A stretch of DNA of 55,261 nucleotides from Chromobacterium haemolyticum DSM 19808 (lineage in GTDB: Bacteria; Pseudomonadota; Gammaproteobacteria; Burkholderiales; Chromobacteriaceae): assembly GCF_000711885.1 (NCBI RefSeq), contig NZ_JONK01000033.1, positions 1-55,261 of the forward strand, read 5' to 3'. The notes under the pieces are model-generated. The model was not told the DNA's origin, did not search any database, and was given only the letters and a program-made list of their open reading frames with translations. Shown here in pieces: positions 1 to 8,178 of the stretch (its first letter is position 1; each line of letters starts with the position of its first letter). A program made the translations under genes and the position numbers.

Positions 1-234
1 CAGCCCTTCGCGCAGGGAGTGCGGGAGATTCTGGGCGGGTATGTGACGGTACAGATCGCGAAGAGAAGCGAGCTGCATACGTTCAAGGTGATGCCAAAAC
101 GATGGATTGTGGAGCGCAGCTTCGCTTGGTTGGAAAAGAGCAGAAGGCTGTGGAAGAACTGTGAGCGGAAACTCAATACCAGCTTGCAGTTCATCCACTT
201 GGCTTTCCTGGCTCTATTGCTCCGGAGATCGTAA
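1..234 (+). CDS. IS5-family transposase, C-terminal part
   Basis: Frame 1 is open from the first base to a TAA at 232-234, giving 77 residues of a transposase C-terminus. It carries the segment WIVERSFAWLEKSRRLWKNC, which is the region of IS5-family DDE transposases containing the third catalytic acidic residue (the E of VERSF) with downstream basic residues. The catalytic aspartates lie upstream of the window. The IS copy at the other edge contains a seven-A run that may be a frameshift site, so this could be an orfB-type product rather than the end of a single long frame. The gene is broken only by the window edge; no damage is visible. Confidence 0.85.
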   Translation, partial: QPFAQGVREILGGYVTVQIAKRSELHTFKVMPKRWIVERSFAWLEKSRRLWKNCERKLNTSLQFIHLAFLALLLRRS

Positions 235-242
235 ACAGGTTC
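1..242 (+). mobile_element. IS5-family insertion sequence, 3' end (partial)
   Basis: The right end of an IS cut by the window edge. It ends with the inverted repeat GATCGTAAACAGGTTC (227-242), the exact reverse complement of the first 16 bases of the IS at the right edge of the window. The next three bases, TTA (243-245), fit a TNA target and are shared with the short repeat element that starts at 246. The transposase stop codon lies inside the terminal repeat. Confidence 0.85.
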
Positions 243-245
243 TTA

Positions 246-389
246 GAGCCAGTTCAAAGTCTCGCGAGCCAGAGCGAGACAAGGCGAAAACGAGCGAAAA
301 AGCAGAGTGTACGAGGGGTACATGAGCATTTTGATGCTTGTACTCACCGTGCAACGCTCCACGAAGCGCAGCAGACTTTGAACAGGCTC
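246..389. mobile_element. Short non-autonomous element (MITE-like), copy 1
   Basis: A 144-bp element with ends GAGCCAGTTCAAAGTCT and AGACTTTGAACAGGCTC, which are inverted repeats with one mismatch, flanked by TTA on both sides (243-245 and 390-392) as a 3-bp target duplication. The right-hand TTA is the stop codon (TAA on the minus strand) of the aminotransferase gene. The IS to the left abuts it directly. The interior contains the block AGAGCGAGACAAGGCGAAAA common to this family. It encodes nothing convincing. Confidence 0.85.
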
Positions 390-1583
390 TTACTGCACCG
401 CGGCGAAAGCCTTGGCCACATAAGGCGCGTTGGCGCGGGTCAAGCCGGCCACGCACATCCGGCCGGTACCCACCAGGTAAACGCCGAAACGCTCGCGCAG
501 TGCATCCACCTGCGCCTGGCTGAATCCGGTGTAACTGAACATGCCGCGCTGATGGACCAGATAGGCGAAGTCCTGCTCCGGCAGCGCCTGCTTCAGCACT
601 TCCACCAGAATGCCGCGCATTTCCAGAATGCGACCGCGCATCTCGTTCACCTCGGATACCCACAGCGCTTTCAGCTCGGCATCGCCCAATACCGTGGCGA
701 TCAAGCGCGCGCCAGTGGTGGGTGGGTTGGAGTAGTTGCGGCGCACCGTGGCCTTTAGCTGGCCCAACACCAGCTCCGCCTCGGCTTGGTTCGGACACAC
801 CACCGACAAGCCGCCGCAGCGCTCGCCGTACAGCGAGAAGATCTTGGAGAAGGAGTTGCTGACCAGGAAGGACACGCCGGCGTCGGCCATCGCGCGGATG
901 GCGTAAGCGTCCTCATCCAAGCCGGCGCCAAAGCCCTGGTAGGCAATGTCCATGAAGGGAATCAGCTGCTTGCGCTTGGCCAGCGCCACCACCTGGTCCC
1001 ACTGCGCATTGTCCAGGTCCGAGCCGGTGGGGTTATGGCAACACGGATGCAGCAGCAGGATGCTCCCGGCCGGCAGGGTTTCCAGCGTGTCCAGCATCGC
1101 CGCGAAGTTCACGCCGCGGGTTTGCGCGTCGAAATAGGGATAGCGGTTCACCGCGATGCCGGCGCCTTCGAAGATGGCCACGTGGTTATCCCAGGTGGGA
1201 TCGCTAACCCACACTTGGGCGTCGGGAAAATACCGTTTGAGGAAGTCCGCGCCCACTTTCAGCGCGCCGGAGCCGCCCAGGGTCTGGATGGTGGCGACGC
1301 GGCCGGCGGCCAGCGCCGGGTGTCCCTCGCCGAACAACAATTCCTGCACCGCCTTGCGGTAGGCCGGCAGACCATCCATCGGCAGATAAGTGCAGGGCGG
1401 CGTCGGCTGAGCCGCCAGTTTGGCCTCGGCCTGCTGCACCGCGTTCAGACGCGGAATGCGGCCCTGCTCATCGTAATACAGGCCGATGCTGAGGTTGACC
1501 TTGTCGCCGCGCGGGTCCTTGCCGAAAGCGTCGACCAGCGACAGGATGGGATCGCCGGCGTAGGCGTCGACGTGCTGGAACAT
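390..1583 (-). CDS. tyrB: Aromatic-amino-acid/aspartate aminotransferase
   Basis: A 397-residue fold-type I PLP aminotransferase of the AspC/TyrB family, transferring amino groups between aromatic amino acids or aspartate and 2-oxoglutarate in the cytoplasm. Family marks are visible: NPTG at about residue 184, D212-x-x-Y for PLP, and the Schiff-base lysine in [13 protein letters not shown] at residue 247. The ATG at 1583 is preceded by AAGGAG and begins MFQHVDAY, the usual start of this family; an upstream in-frame start has no such support. The C-terminus AKAFAAVQ is the normal family ending, so the gene is full length although its stop codon is the target-site TAA of the adjoining mobile element. 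TyrB versus AspC specificity cannot be decided from sequence alone. Confidence 0.9.
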   Translation of the reverse strand: MFQHVDAYAGDPILSLVDAFGKDPRGDKVNLSIGLYYDEQGRIPRLNAVQQAEAKLAAQPTPPCTYLPMDGLPAYRKAVQELLFGEGHPALAAGRVATIQTLGGSGALKVGADFLKRYFPDAQVWVSDPTWDNHVAIFEGAGIAVNRYPYFDAQTRGVNFAAMLDTLETLPAGSILLLHPCCHNPTGSDLDNAQWDQVVALAKRKQLIPFMDIAYQGFGAGLDEDAYAIRAMADAGVSFLVSNSFSKIFSLYGERCGGLSVVCPNQAEAELVLGQLKATVRRNYSNPPTTGARLIATVLGDAELKALWVSEVNEMRGRILEMRGILVEVLKQALPEQDFAYLVHQRGMFSYTGFSQAQVDALRERFGVYLVGTGRMCVAGLTRANAPYVAKAFAAVQ

Positions 1584-1628
1584 GCGTTTCTCCTTGAGTA
1601 GTGTGGTATCGCCTCGTGCAATCATTCA

Positions 1629-1667
1629 GAACCGGTTCATAGTCTGCTGCGCTTCGTGAACAGGTTC
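1629..1667. mobile_element. Internally deleted MITE-like remnant, copy 2
   Basis: Only 39 bp remain: GAACCGGTTCATAGTCTGCT at the left and CTTCGTGAACAGGTTC at the right, followed by TTA. These are the two ends of the repeat family with the centre missing. It lies 45 bp upstream of the aminotransferase start, so it sits in that gene's promoter or 5' leader. Left flank is TCA and right flank TTA, so the target duplication has drifted or the element is a recombination product. Confidence 0.65.
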
Positions 1668-1720
1668 TTACGCCGCCCTCTGAACGGGGCGGTAATAACA
1701 CGCTATTGTGCCAGACGGAT

Positions 1721-2020
1721 TCAGGATCCGGCCGCCAGATCGTCACGCTTGAGCGCCAGCATCATCGCCGCGATCCAGGGCAGGATCAGCCAACCGCCCA
1801 GCACGTTAAGCGCCGCCACCAGCTTAAGCCTTGGGCTGCCCACCAGCGCCGCGGTCAGGGTAGGCACCAGGTAGGCGCCGCCCAGGGCCAGCGCATTGCC
1901 CAGATACATCGCCCATTGCTGCCATTGCGGCTCGCCGCTGTAAGCGCCGTAAGCCCACAGCGCCAAGGCCGCGGCCAGCACCGTGAAGAACAGCTTGCGC
2001 GCCATCGTCAGTATTTTCAT
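1721..2020 (-). CDS. Small membrane protein, possibly Imm-like
   Basis: A 99-residue protein from the ATG at 2020, chosen because it has the ribosome site AAGGAA seven bases upstream and begins a hydrophobic segment (MKILTMARKLFFTVLAAALA); the longer upstream frame is rich in unlikely residues. About three membrane segments are seen. The last part, YLVPTLTAALVGSPRLK followed by NVLGGWLILPWIAAMMLAL, recalls the N-x-x-x-G-W pattern of the superinfection immunity (Imm) membrane family, which blocks phage DNA entry. That match is weak and recalled, not computed. It stands alone between the aminotransferase and the divergent dipeptidase, outside the phage tail region. Confidence 0.6.
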   Translation of the reverse strand: MKILTMARKLFFTVLAAALALWAYGAYSGEPQWQQWAMYLGNALALGGAYLVPTLTAALVGSPRLKLVAALNVLGGWLILPWIAAMMLALKRDDLAAGS

Positions 2021-2314
2021 ATTCCTTCCGTTCCCGCCGCGGCGGAACACGCCGCCACAATGAAATGCCAAGCTTAATAAGACTTCCGTCCGGATGGCAA
2101 AATCAATTGCATAAATCAGACACTTTGCGCCACATTTTAATGAAACAGCGCAAGATTGATATGCATCAGGCAAGCATGGGATTCTCATTTCAACTAACGC
2201 GAACCATCTGCCTACAATCTGCTTGCCCTCACCGCCAAACCGCCGCACGCAAAGCGCGCGGCCGCCACGAGCCGTCACCCCCCGCGACTGACCGCTCCAT
2301 AAGAGGAATGCATC

Positions 2315-3799
2315 ATGACGCCGCGCCCTACCCTGCTTGCCCTGGCCACCGCCCTTGCGCTGGCCGCTCCGCTCGCCGACGCCTGCTCATCGCTGATCGT
2401 CGGCAAACAGGCCTCCGCCGATGGCTCCATCATCATCGCCCGCAACGAGGATTATTACATCAATAACTGGAACAAGCGCCTGGTGCTTCACCCGGCGCGC
2501 GCGGCGGCCAAGGAGGAAACGCTGAGCTTCAAAAACGGCCTGAAAGTGCCGGCTCCGGCACAGTTCTACCGCTACAGCGGACTGATGGACTGGAACGGCG
2601 ACACCGCAGGCGGCGACGGGCTGTACGAGGAACGCGGCGTCAATGAATTCAATGTGGCGGTATCCGCCACCAATAGCGCGGAAATCAACGCCCGCGCCAA
2701 AAAAGCGGACCCCTTGCTGGACAACGGCGTGGTGGAAGCGGTGATTCCCTCGCTGATCCTGCCGCAGGCCAAGACCGCGCGCGAAGGCGTGGAGCTGCTG
2801 GGCCGCTATCTCAACCAATATGGCGCCGGCGAAGGCAACGGCGTGCTGATCGCCGATCCGAACGAAGCCTGGTACATGGAGATCGGCTCCAGCCACCACT
2901 GGCTGGCCTACCGCGTGCCTCAGGATAGTTACTTGATGGTGGCCAACGGCCTGCGCCTGCACGACATCGACCTCGCCGACCGCGCCAATGTGATCGCCAG
3001 CCCCGGCCTGGCCGAGTTCACCGCCAAACACCAGCTGCTGGCCAAAGTAGACGCCAAGCGCTTCAACTTCGCCCAGGCCTTCGGCGTCGTCGGCGACAAA
3101 TACAATGTGGACCGCGAATGGCTGGGCCAGCACCTGCTGAACCCGGGGCTGCGCCAAGCCACGCGGCAGACTCAATACCCGCTGACGCTGAAGCCTGAGC
3201 GCAAAATAGCGGTGGCCGACGTGGCCAAGGTGCTGCGCGCCACCTTCCACGGCACCGCGCTGGCCAAACTGAAGGACGCGGACCGGCCGATGGGCGTGGA
3301 CCGCACCATAGAAACCCACGTCATCCAGCTGCGCGCCGGCCTGCCCAAGGAGCTGGCGGCGCTGACCTGGCAATCCTTCGGCAGCCCGGCCGGCGCGGTG
3401 CTGGTGCCGATGTACGAAAACGCGATGAAGGACATCCCCGCGCCGCTGCGCGCCGGCGTGGCCACTTACGAAAGCAGCTCCGCCTACTGGGCCTTCCGCG
3501 CCAACGCCACGCTGGCCCAGGCCAAGCCGGACAAGTATCTGCCGGTGCTGGCGCAATGGCAGACGCGGCTGGAACAGCAGTTCCAGGGCCAGCAGCCGGC
3601 GGTGGACGCGATGCTGACCAGCCTCTACGCCAGCCAGCCGCAAACCGCCATCGGCTTCGCCGGCCAATGGAGCGGCGGCAATATGCTGAGCGCGGTGCAA
3701 TCGGCGCGCGACGTCCAGGCCGGCCTGCTCACCGACCTGACCAAGGCCAGCGAGAAGAAGTACAGCCCGGAGGAGCTGGAAAAAATCAAAAATCTATAA
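2315..3799 (+). CDS. Secreted C69-family dipeptidase
   Basis: A 494-residue N-terminal-nucleophile hydrolase of peptidase family C69 (PepD-like), likely releasing amino acids from dipeptides. A signal-like segment of 23 residues (ALALAAPLADA) is followed by CSSLIVGKQASADGS; Cys24 would become the N-terminal nucleophile after processing, as is typical of this family. Further family features include IIARNEDY and FNVAVSATNS. An RBS (AAGAGGAATG) lies just before the ATG. The protein is probably periplasmic or exported. Its TAA stop codon at 3797-3799 is the left target duplication of the element that follows. It is divergent from the small membrane protein, with about 290 bp between them that probably holds both promoters. 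Confidence 0.88.
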   Translation: MTPRPTLLALATALALAAPLADACSSLIVGKQASADGSIIIARNEDYYINNWNKRLVLHPARAAAKEETLSFKNGLKVPAPAQFYRYSGLMDWNGDTAGGDGLYEERGVNEFNVAVSATNSAEINARAKKADPLLDNGVVEAVIPSLILPQAKTAREGVELLGRYLNQYGAGEGNGVLIADPNEAWYMEIGSSHHWLAYRVPQDSYLMVANGLRLHDIDLADRANVIASPGLAEFTAKHQLLAKVDAKRFNFAQAFGVVGDKYNVDREWLGQHLLNPGLRQATRQTQYPLTLKPERKIAVADVAKVLRATFHGTALAKLKDADRPMGVDRTIETHVIQLRAGLPKELAALTWQSFGSPAGAVLVPMYENAMKDIPAPLRAGVATYESSSAYWAFRANATLAQAKPDKYLPVLAQWQTRLEQQFQGQQPAVDAMLTSLYASQPQTAIGFAGQWSGGNMLSAVQSARDVQAGLLTDLTKASEKKYSPEELEKIKNL

Positions 3800-3942
3800 G
3801 AGCCTGTTCAAAATCTAGCGAGCAAGAGCGAGACAAGGCGAAAACGGCTGAGAAAGCGGAATGGTCAAGTGGTACATGAGCATTTCGAAGCGGTACTCAC
3901 CGTGTCACGCCTCACGAAGCGCAGCAGATTATGAACAGACTC
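3800..3942. mobile_element. MITE-like element, copy 3 (intact)
   Basis: A 143-bp copy with ends GAGCCTGTTCAAAATCT and AGATTATGAACAGACTC and exact TAA duplications at 3797-3799 and 3943-3945. The left TAA is the stop codon of the dipeptidase gene. This copy is among the best preserved and is a good reference for the family. No coding capacity. Confidence 0.9.
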
Positions 3943-4043
3943 TAAGCGACTAACAGCAGGGAGCGGCGCCGGCAAGCCGGTCCGCTCCCGCCAGCCCGAG
4001 CGTGTTATCTTTATGGCATTCCCCTCGCCCGGCTGGCTGCGCC

Positions 4044-4496
4044 ATGATCCTCCACATCGACACCGACCCCGCGCGGCTGGACTGCGAGCGTATCTACCGC
4101 TACCTGTCTGAACAGTCCTACTGGGCGCGCCAACTGCCCCGCGACATCTTCGAGCGCTCGCTCGCCCATTCGCTATGCTTCGGCGCCTACGCCGCCGACG
4201 GCGAACAGATAGGCTTCGCCCGCGTGATCACCGACTACGCTACCTTCGGCTATCTGGCCGACGTGTTCGTGGTCGAAGCCTGGCGCGGCCAGGGCGTGTC
4301 CAAGCAATTGATGGCGGCGGTCAATGCCCACCCCGGCCTGCAGAACCTGCGCCGTATGCTGCTGGCCACCGCCGATGCCCACGGCCTGTACGCTCAGTTC
4401 GGTTTTGGCGCGCTGTCGCGGCCGGAGCGGCTAATGGAGCGGCTGGACGCCGAGGTTTACCAACGGCTGGCGGCGGACGCCGGAAGCGCGGCATGA
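4044..4496 (+). CDS. GNAT family N-acetyltransferase
   Basis: A 150-residue GNAT acetyltransferase. The acetyl-CoA loop is seen as VEAWRGQGVSKQLM (the R/Q-x-x-G-x-G/A signature) after the strand YLADVFV, and the C-terminal part LYAQFGFGAL fits the last GNAT helix-strand. The ATG at 4044 gives a normal-length protein; an in-frame GTG at 4002 would add 14 residues and cannot be excluded because neither has a strong ribosome site. The stop overlaps the AlaX start by ATGA, so the two are translationally coupled. The substrate is unknown; small enzymes of this shape often act on amino acids or tRNA-related metabolites. Confidence 0.8.
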   Translation: MILHIDTDPARLDCERIYRYLSEQSYWARQLPRDIFERSLAHSLCFGAYAADGEQIGFARVITDYATFGYLADVFVVEAWRGQGVSKQLMAAVNAHPGLQNLRRMLLATADAHGLYAQFGFGALSRPERLMERLDAEVYQRLAADAGSAA

Positions 4497-5140
4497 GCGT
4501 GCGCAAACAGTTCTGGGCCGATCCCTACCAGACCGAGCTGCACACCACGGTGGCGCGGGTGGACGGCCCTCAGGTCTGGCTGGACGCCACCGTCTTCTAC
4601 GCCTTCTCCGGCGGCCAGGAAAGCGACGCCGGCAGCATCGCCGGGCTGCCGGTGCTGCGCGCGGAGAAACAGGGCCTGGACATCGCCTACACCCTGCCGG
4701 ACGGCCATGACCTGAGCGCCGGCGACGCGGTGACGGTGGCGATAGACTGGCCGCGCCGCTACCGGCTGATGCGGCTGCACTTCGCCGCCGAACTGGTACT
4801 GGAAACCATTTGCCGCGAGCTGCCCGACGCCGAGAAGATTGGCGCCCACATCGCCGAGAACAAGGCACGCATCGATTTTGCGCTGGCGCAGCCCATCACC
4901 CCTCTATTGCCCGCCATCGCCGCCAAGGTGCAGGCGTTGATAGACGCCGATCTCGCCATCGTCAGCGCCTATTCCAACGAAGCCGAGCAGCGCCGCTACT
5001 GGGAACTGCCCGGCCTTTACCGCGTGCCCTGCGGCGGCACCCATTTGCGGCGCAGCGGCGAAGTGGGAGAACTAAAGCTCAAACGCAAAAACGTGGGCCA
5101 GGGCAAGGAAAGAGTGGAAATCACGCTGGCACGGCCATGA
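4493..5140 (+). CDS. alaX: AlaX-like alanyl-tRNA editing protein
   Basis: A 215-residue stand-alone relative of the AlaRS editing domain, which removes mischarged serine or glycine from tRNA(Ala). The FYAFSGGQESDAG segment (residues 35-47) and the zinc motif CGGTH (Cys180, His184) are present. The first zinc motif, usually H-x3-H, reads H-F-A-A-E (His96, Glu100), so one His ligand is replaced by Glu. That may be a subfamily trait, or may change metal binding. It is coupled to the preceding acetyltransferase by a 4-bp overlap. Downstream lies a parS-like site and then the convergent tail fibre chaperone, the first gene of the tail cluster. Confidence 0.85.
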   Translation: MSVRKQFWADPYQTELHTTVARVDGPQVWLDATVFYAFSGGQESDAGSIAGLPVLRAEKQGLDIAYTLPDGHDLSAGDAVTVAIDWPRRYRLMRLHFAAELVLETICRELPDAEKIGAHIAENKARIDFALAQPITPLLPAIAAKVQALIDADLAIVSAYSNEAEQRRYWELPGLYRVPCGGTHLRRSGEVGELKLKRKNVGQGKERVEITLARP

Positions 5141-5156
5141 AAAATCGGCGCGGGTG

Positions 5157-5170
5157 GTTTCACGTGGAAC
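5157..5170 (+). promoter_or_regulatory. parS-like site 1
   Basis: GTTTCACGTGGAAC, the reverse complement of GTTCCACGTGAAAC, matching the widely conserved ParB-binding core GTTNCACGTGAAAC. It lies between the alaX stop and the tail fibre chaperone stop, at the border of the tail cluster. See also 23214 and 35671. Confidence 0.65.
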
Positions 5171-5189
5171 GGCGCTTTACTTCAAATCC

Positions 5190-5774
5190 TCAGGCCGGCA
5201 GCCTCGGCCAGTCTGCCTCGCTCAACCGCGGCCAAGCGGCCCGCTGCGGCAGGCGCGACAGCTCAACGCAGTAACGCTTCCATGCGCTCAGCAAGCCTTG
5301 CTCCTGCGCCGTCGCCAGCCCCAGCTCCTGCGCGTCCTCCAAGGGCCGGCGCTGCGCGTAAGCAGTAGCCAAGCGCTGCTGCAGCTCCTGCTGCGCCTGC
5401 GCCGTCAGCGCCGCGCGCTCTGCGTCGGCATCCACTTCCCAGGCTTTCTTGTTCCATACCGCGAAGGCCGGCGGCTCTAGCTCGGTAGCTTGCAGACTAT
5501 CCGGCGTATCGCCGATTTGCACCGTCACCGGCTGCGCGCTGGCCTTGCTCCACAGCTTGAGGGCGCGGAAATCCACCGCCAGCTGCCAGCCGCCATCACG
5601 GTAGACCGCTACCTGCCGCTCCCCCGCCTGTGGCGGCTCCTGCTCGGTGGCGTTGGCCGGAATCAACCAGGTTTCCTCAACATCCAGCGGCGACAAGTCC
5701 GCCGTGGTGGTGCCCAGATACTCGCCGGTTTCCGGATGGTAGGCGTAGACGGTTTTCTGTTTGCGTTCTTGCAT
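5190..5774 (-). CDS. Tail fibre assembly chaperone (Tfa), copy 1
   Basis: A 194-residue Tfa-like protein of the caudovirus tail-fibre-assembly family. It begins MQERKQKTVYAYHPETGEYL and ends in the conserved block WKRYCVELSRLPQRAAWPR, both shared with the second copy at 9211-9792. Such chaperones help trimerise or cap the fibre encoded just upstream, here the collar-domain fibre at 5785-6783 (10-bp gap). A central DGGW segment and a Gln/Ala-rich coiled region are typical. Last gene of the minus-strand tail cluster. Confidence 0.85.
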   Translation of the reverse strand: MQERKQKTVYAYHPETGEYLGTTTADLSPLDVEETWLIPANATEQEPPQAGERQVAVYRDGGWQLAVDFRALKLWSKASAQPVTVQIGDTPDSLQATELEPPAFAVWNKKAWEVDADAERAALTAQAQQELQQRLATAYAQRRPLEDAQELGLATAQEQGLLSAWKRYCVELSRLPQRAAWPRLSEADWPRLPA

Positions 5775-5784
5775 GGCGGTTTCC

Positions 5785-6783
5785 TTAGTATTTGATGCAG
5801 GCGAGCAGGGCGATGTTGCGGGGGCGGGTTTCTAATGCACCGGTACGCTCAGAGAAATAACGCCCTATTCGCAAATTGCTTATCCCAGGCCCGGAATTGT
5901 CTGCCGAAACAATGCCGTCTCCAGAGTTGTCATTGATGGTAAATGCAGCCATGTTGAACACCTCTATCGTGGTGATTCCATGCCCATGGGCCTCTATGCT
6001 TTGGGATTGAAATGAACCGAGCGCTCGCGCATTATCCACCCGCCGCCCATCATCAAAACCTCGTATAAACTCTCCACGTAAATCCGGAAGACTGAACGTC
6101 GTCGAGCCATCCCCTGCCCCATACGTTGTCCCAATCGCGGCGAACAAGGCCGGATAAGTACTACGACTGACCGGTGAGCCATCGCACTTCAACCAGCCAG
6201 GCGGCGCGTAAGGCATCGCAAAATGAGCTACCAGGCCCGGCGCACCGGACATGGTCAGCAAATTGGTGGTCGGACCGTCCTCGCATTGGGTCAGGTCCAC
6301 GTAAAAACCGCGGGCCTTGACGCCATCGTTGTTAAATACACGGAACTGGTTGCCCCAGACGTCGATATTCACGTCGTTGAGCTTGGTGTCGCTTTGTGGC
6401 GCTTGCAGTTGCAGTTGGCCACCCTCCTTGCCGCCCTCGGCCAGGAAGCGAGAGTTAGGCTGAAAATCCACCCGGCCATCCATCTTGCCGCCACTCAACG
6501 GCAAGGCGTCGGTGATGCCGTAACCGGCCAACGTATTGGGCTTGCTGTTGCCTCCCCAAGCCAGCTTCTTCAGCGCTTGCAGCAACTGGTCCTTGCGCGC
6601 CGGGTCCGCGCTCTGGCCGCTGTCGCGGATCACCGTCAACAACTCGTCCTGGCTGGACTGGGCGGCGGACTGGACATTGTTCAGCCATTCCGAGGTCACC
6701 ACCGTGCCCAGTTCGCCGGTGTAGGGGTTGCCGTCATGAAACAGCCCGTCCGGGCTGTTGATCGGCTTCATCGTATTTTGCAT
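5785..6783 (-). CDS. Tail fibre with collar domain (fibre A)
   Basis: A 332-residue putative receptor-binding fibre. Residues 1-95 are closely shared with the fibres at 7015 and 9803 (KPI-x-(S/T)PD, LFHDGNP, GELGT, WLNN-Q, DSGQ, QLLQA, AWGGN-KP, TLAGYGI), presumably the particle-attachment part. The C-terminal half is a phage tail collar domain: APPGWLKCDGSPVSRSTYPALFAAIG, then FSLPDLRGEFIRGFDDG, ending RPRNIALLACIKY. In this family the terminal collar-like tip often binds the cell surface. It is paired with the Tfa protein that follows. Similar genes in the same array differ mainly in the middle. Confidence 0.87.
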   Translation of the reverse strand: MQNTMKPINSPDGLFHDGNPYTGELGTVVTSEWLNNVQSAAQSSQDELLTVIRDSGQSADPARKDQLLQALKKLAWGGNSKPNTLAGYGITDALPLSGGKMDGRVDFQPNSRFLAEGGKEGGQLQLQAPQSDTKLNDVNIDVWGNQFRVFNNDGVKARGFYVDLTQCEDGPTTNLLTMSGAPGLVAHFAMPYAPPGWLKCDGSPVSRSTYPALFAAIGTTYGAGDGSTTFSLPDLRGEFIRGFDDGRRVDNARALGSFQSQSIEAHGHGITTIEVFNMAAFTINDNSGDGIVSADNSGPGISNLRIGRYFSERTGALETRPRNIALLACIKY

Positions 6784-6964
6784 CGCGCTCTCGCTCCATT
6801 TACAGGGTTGGCCCGCTGGCCGGGCTGGCGGCTTGGGGCGGACTCCGGGCCGGGCGGGTGATTAGCAAACTACCCGCTGACCTGCTTCGCTAGTGAATCA
6901 ATACAGTGATTTTGCCGGGAAGCGACGCGCGTCAGCAGTGGACGGATGTCAGTGGTGCGCGGGC

Positions 6965-6994
6965 AAAAAAAATGGCAATCCCGTGGGATTGCCA
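6965..6994 (-). terminator. Intrinsic terminator after fibre B
   Basis: On the minus strand the stem TGGCAATCCC/GGGATTGCCA is followed by eight T residues. It lies downstream of the fibre at 7015-8016 and would separate it from fibre A, so fibre A may need its own promoter or read-through. Confidence 0.8.
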
Positions 6995-7014
6995 TCACTG
7001 AAAGCGAAAGTGGT

Positions 7015-8016
7015 TTACGGCGCGATCGGCGCTTTGTGCACATAGCCAAGATGGTTGCCGGATACGGCCGACGGCAAGGCCAGTTGGAAGATCGAGTTAT
7101 TCTCGGCATAAACATGGCTGATGCTGTAGCCGCCGCCCCACTCCGCCACCCCGGCCATGTGCACCCAGCCATCACTTGGCGTGATGCGCCTGTTCTCCAT
7201 GGGCTTGCCATTACGATATTGGCCGTAATCATAGTAGATAGACCCACTGATGCAACGCAGCCAGTTCATAAAAGTGACCGGCCCTTCAGTGCCAACCCCA
7301 TACGCCATCGCCACCGCCATATTCTTGCCATCAATCAGCACTGGCGAATAAGTCAATGCGGCGCACCGCAACTCGGCAATATGAAACTCGTAACCATAGC
7401 GCTTTTGATCACGTCCCATGCCATTCAGCAAGTCCAAAACTGGCTGCGCCAACTTCGGACCCGCGCCCTCATACGAGCCATTATCGTGAATGAAACGCCC
7501 CACCGAACCAACACTCTGGCTATAGGAAACAGCATGCATGGTCGTGGCAAACGGTGCGGTAATCTGGTTGGTTCGTGCCTGCACGATGCCCTCGGGCGTG
7601 AACGGATCAAAGAAACGGCCGCCATCCGCCAGCAGGTTGCGACGTGGCAGCATGGCCACGGTAATGCCATCCCGAATGCCGTAACCCGCCAGGGTGCTGG
7701 CCTTGTCGGCCTTGACCGACACCTCGGCCTTGGTGGCGCCGTCGCTAATGCCGTAGCCCGCCAGCGTGGTGGGCTTGCTATTGCCACCCCAAGCCAATTG
7801 CTTCACCGCCTGTAGCAGCTGATCCCTGCGGCTGGCGTCCAGTGTCTGGCCGCTGTCCTTGATCAGCGAGATCAGCTCTTCTTGGGCTGAGCGCGTCGCT
7901 AGTTGCAGGTTGTTCAACCAGTCGGCGCTGACAATGGTGCCCAGCTCGCCAGTGGTGGGGTTGCCGTCATGAAACAAAGCGTCCGGCGTGTTGATGGGCT
8001 TGAGTGCTTCTTGCAT
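7015..8016 (-). CDS. Tail fibre without collar domain (fibre B)
   Basis: A 333-residue fibre that shares the first ~95 residues with fibres A and C, then has two TLAGYGI repeats of the phage fibre type. The rest differs: there is no GWLKCDG/PDLRGEF collar domain and no RPRNIALLACIK end. The C-terminal 200 residues include VSYSQSVGSVGRFIHDNGSY and HMAGVAEWGGGYSISHVY, which I do not recognise. No Tfa gene adjoins it; the next gene downstream is fibre A. It is probably an alternative receptor-binding protein using the same attachment module, flanked by its own terminator. Confidence 0.82.
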   Translation of the reverse strand: MQEALKPINTPDALFHDGNPTTGELGTIVSADWLNNLQLATRSAQEELISLIKDSGQTLDASRRDQLLQAVKQLAWGGNSKPTTLAGYGISDGATKAEVSVKADKASTLAGYGIRDGITVAMLPRRNLLADGGRFFDPFTPEGIVQARTNQITAPFATTMHAVSYSQSVGSVGRFIHDNGSYEGAGPKLAQPVLDLLNGMGRDQKRYGYEFHIAELRCAALTYSPVLIDGKNMAVAMAYGVGTEGPVTFMNWLRCISGSIYYDYGQYRNGKPMENRRITPSDGWVHMAGVAEWGGGYSISHVYAENNSIFQLALPSAVSGNHLGYVHKAPIAP

Positions 8017-8145
8017 GGAATCGCCTCCCGCGGAAATGAAGAATCGGCCATGGCCGATGACAGGTGTCGTTACTGAAAGGATTGGAGGGGATTTTGCGGG
8101 AAGCGTGCATGGGCCGGCAGCCGACGAATGTCAGTGCGTGATGAC

Positions 8146-8171
8146 AAAACGCCGCGGCTGTAACCACGGCG
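8146..8171 (-). terminator. Intrinsic terminator after small gene 8179-8505
   Basis: Minus-strand stem CGCCGTGG/CCGCGGCG with a short loop, followed by TTTT. It would end transcription of the small gene just upstream and insulate fibre B. Confidence 0.7.
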
Positions 8172-8178
8172 CTCTGCC

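Noticed and set aside
786-1601. Long open frame on the plus strand opposite tyrB
   Set aside because: It is the shadow of the aminotransferase gene in GC-rich DNA; no family likeness or ribosome site. The same applies to the long antisense frames opposite the dipeptidase, sheath, GDSL and other genes.
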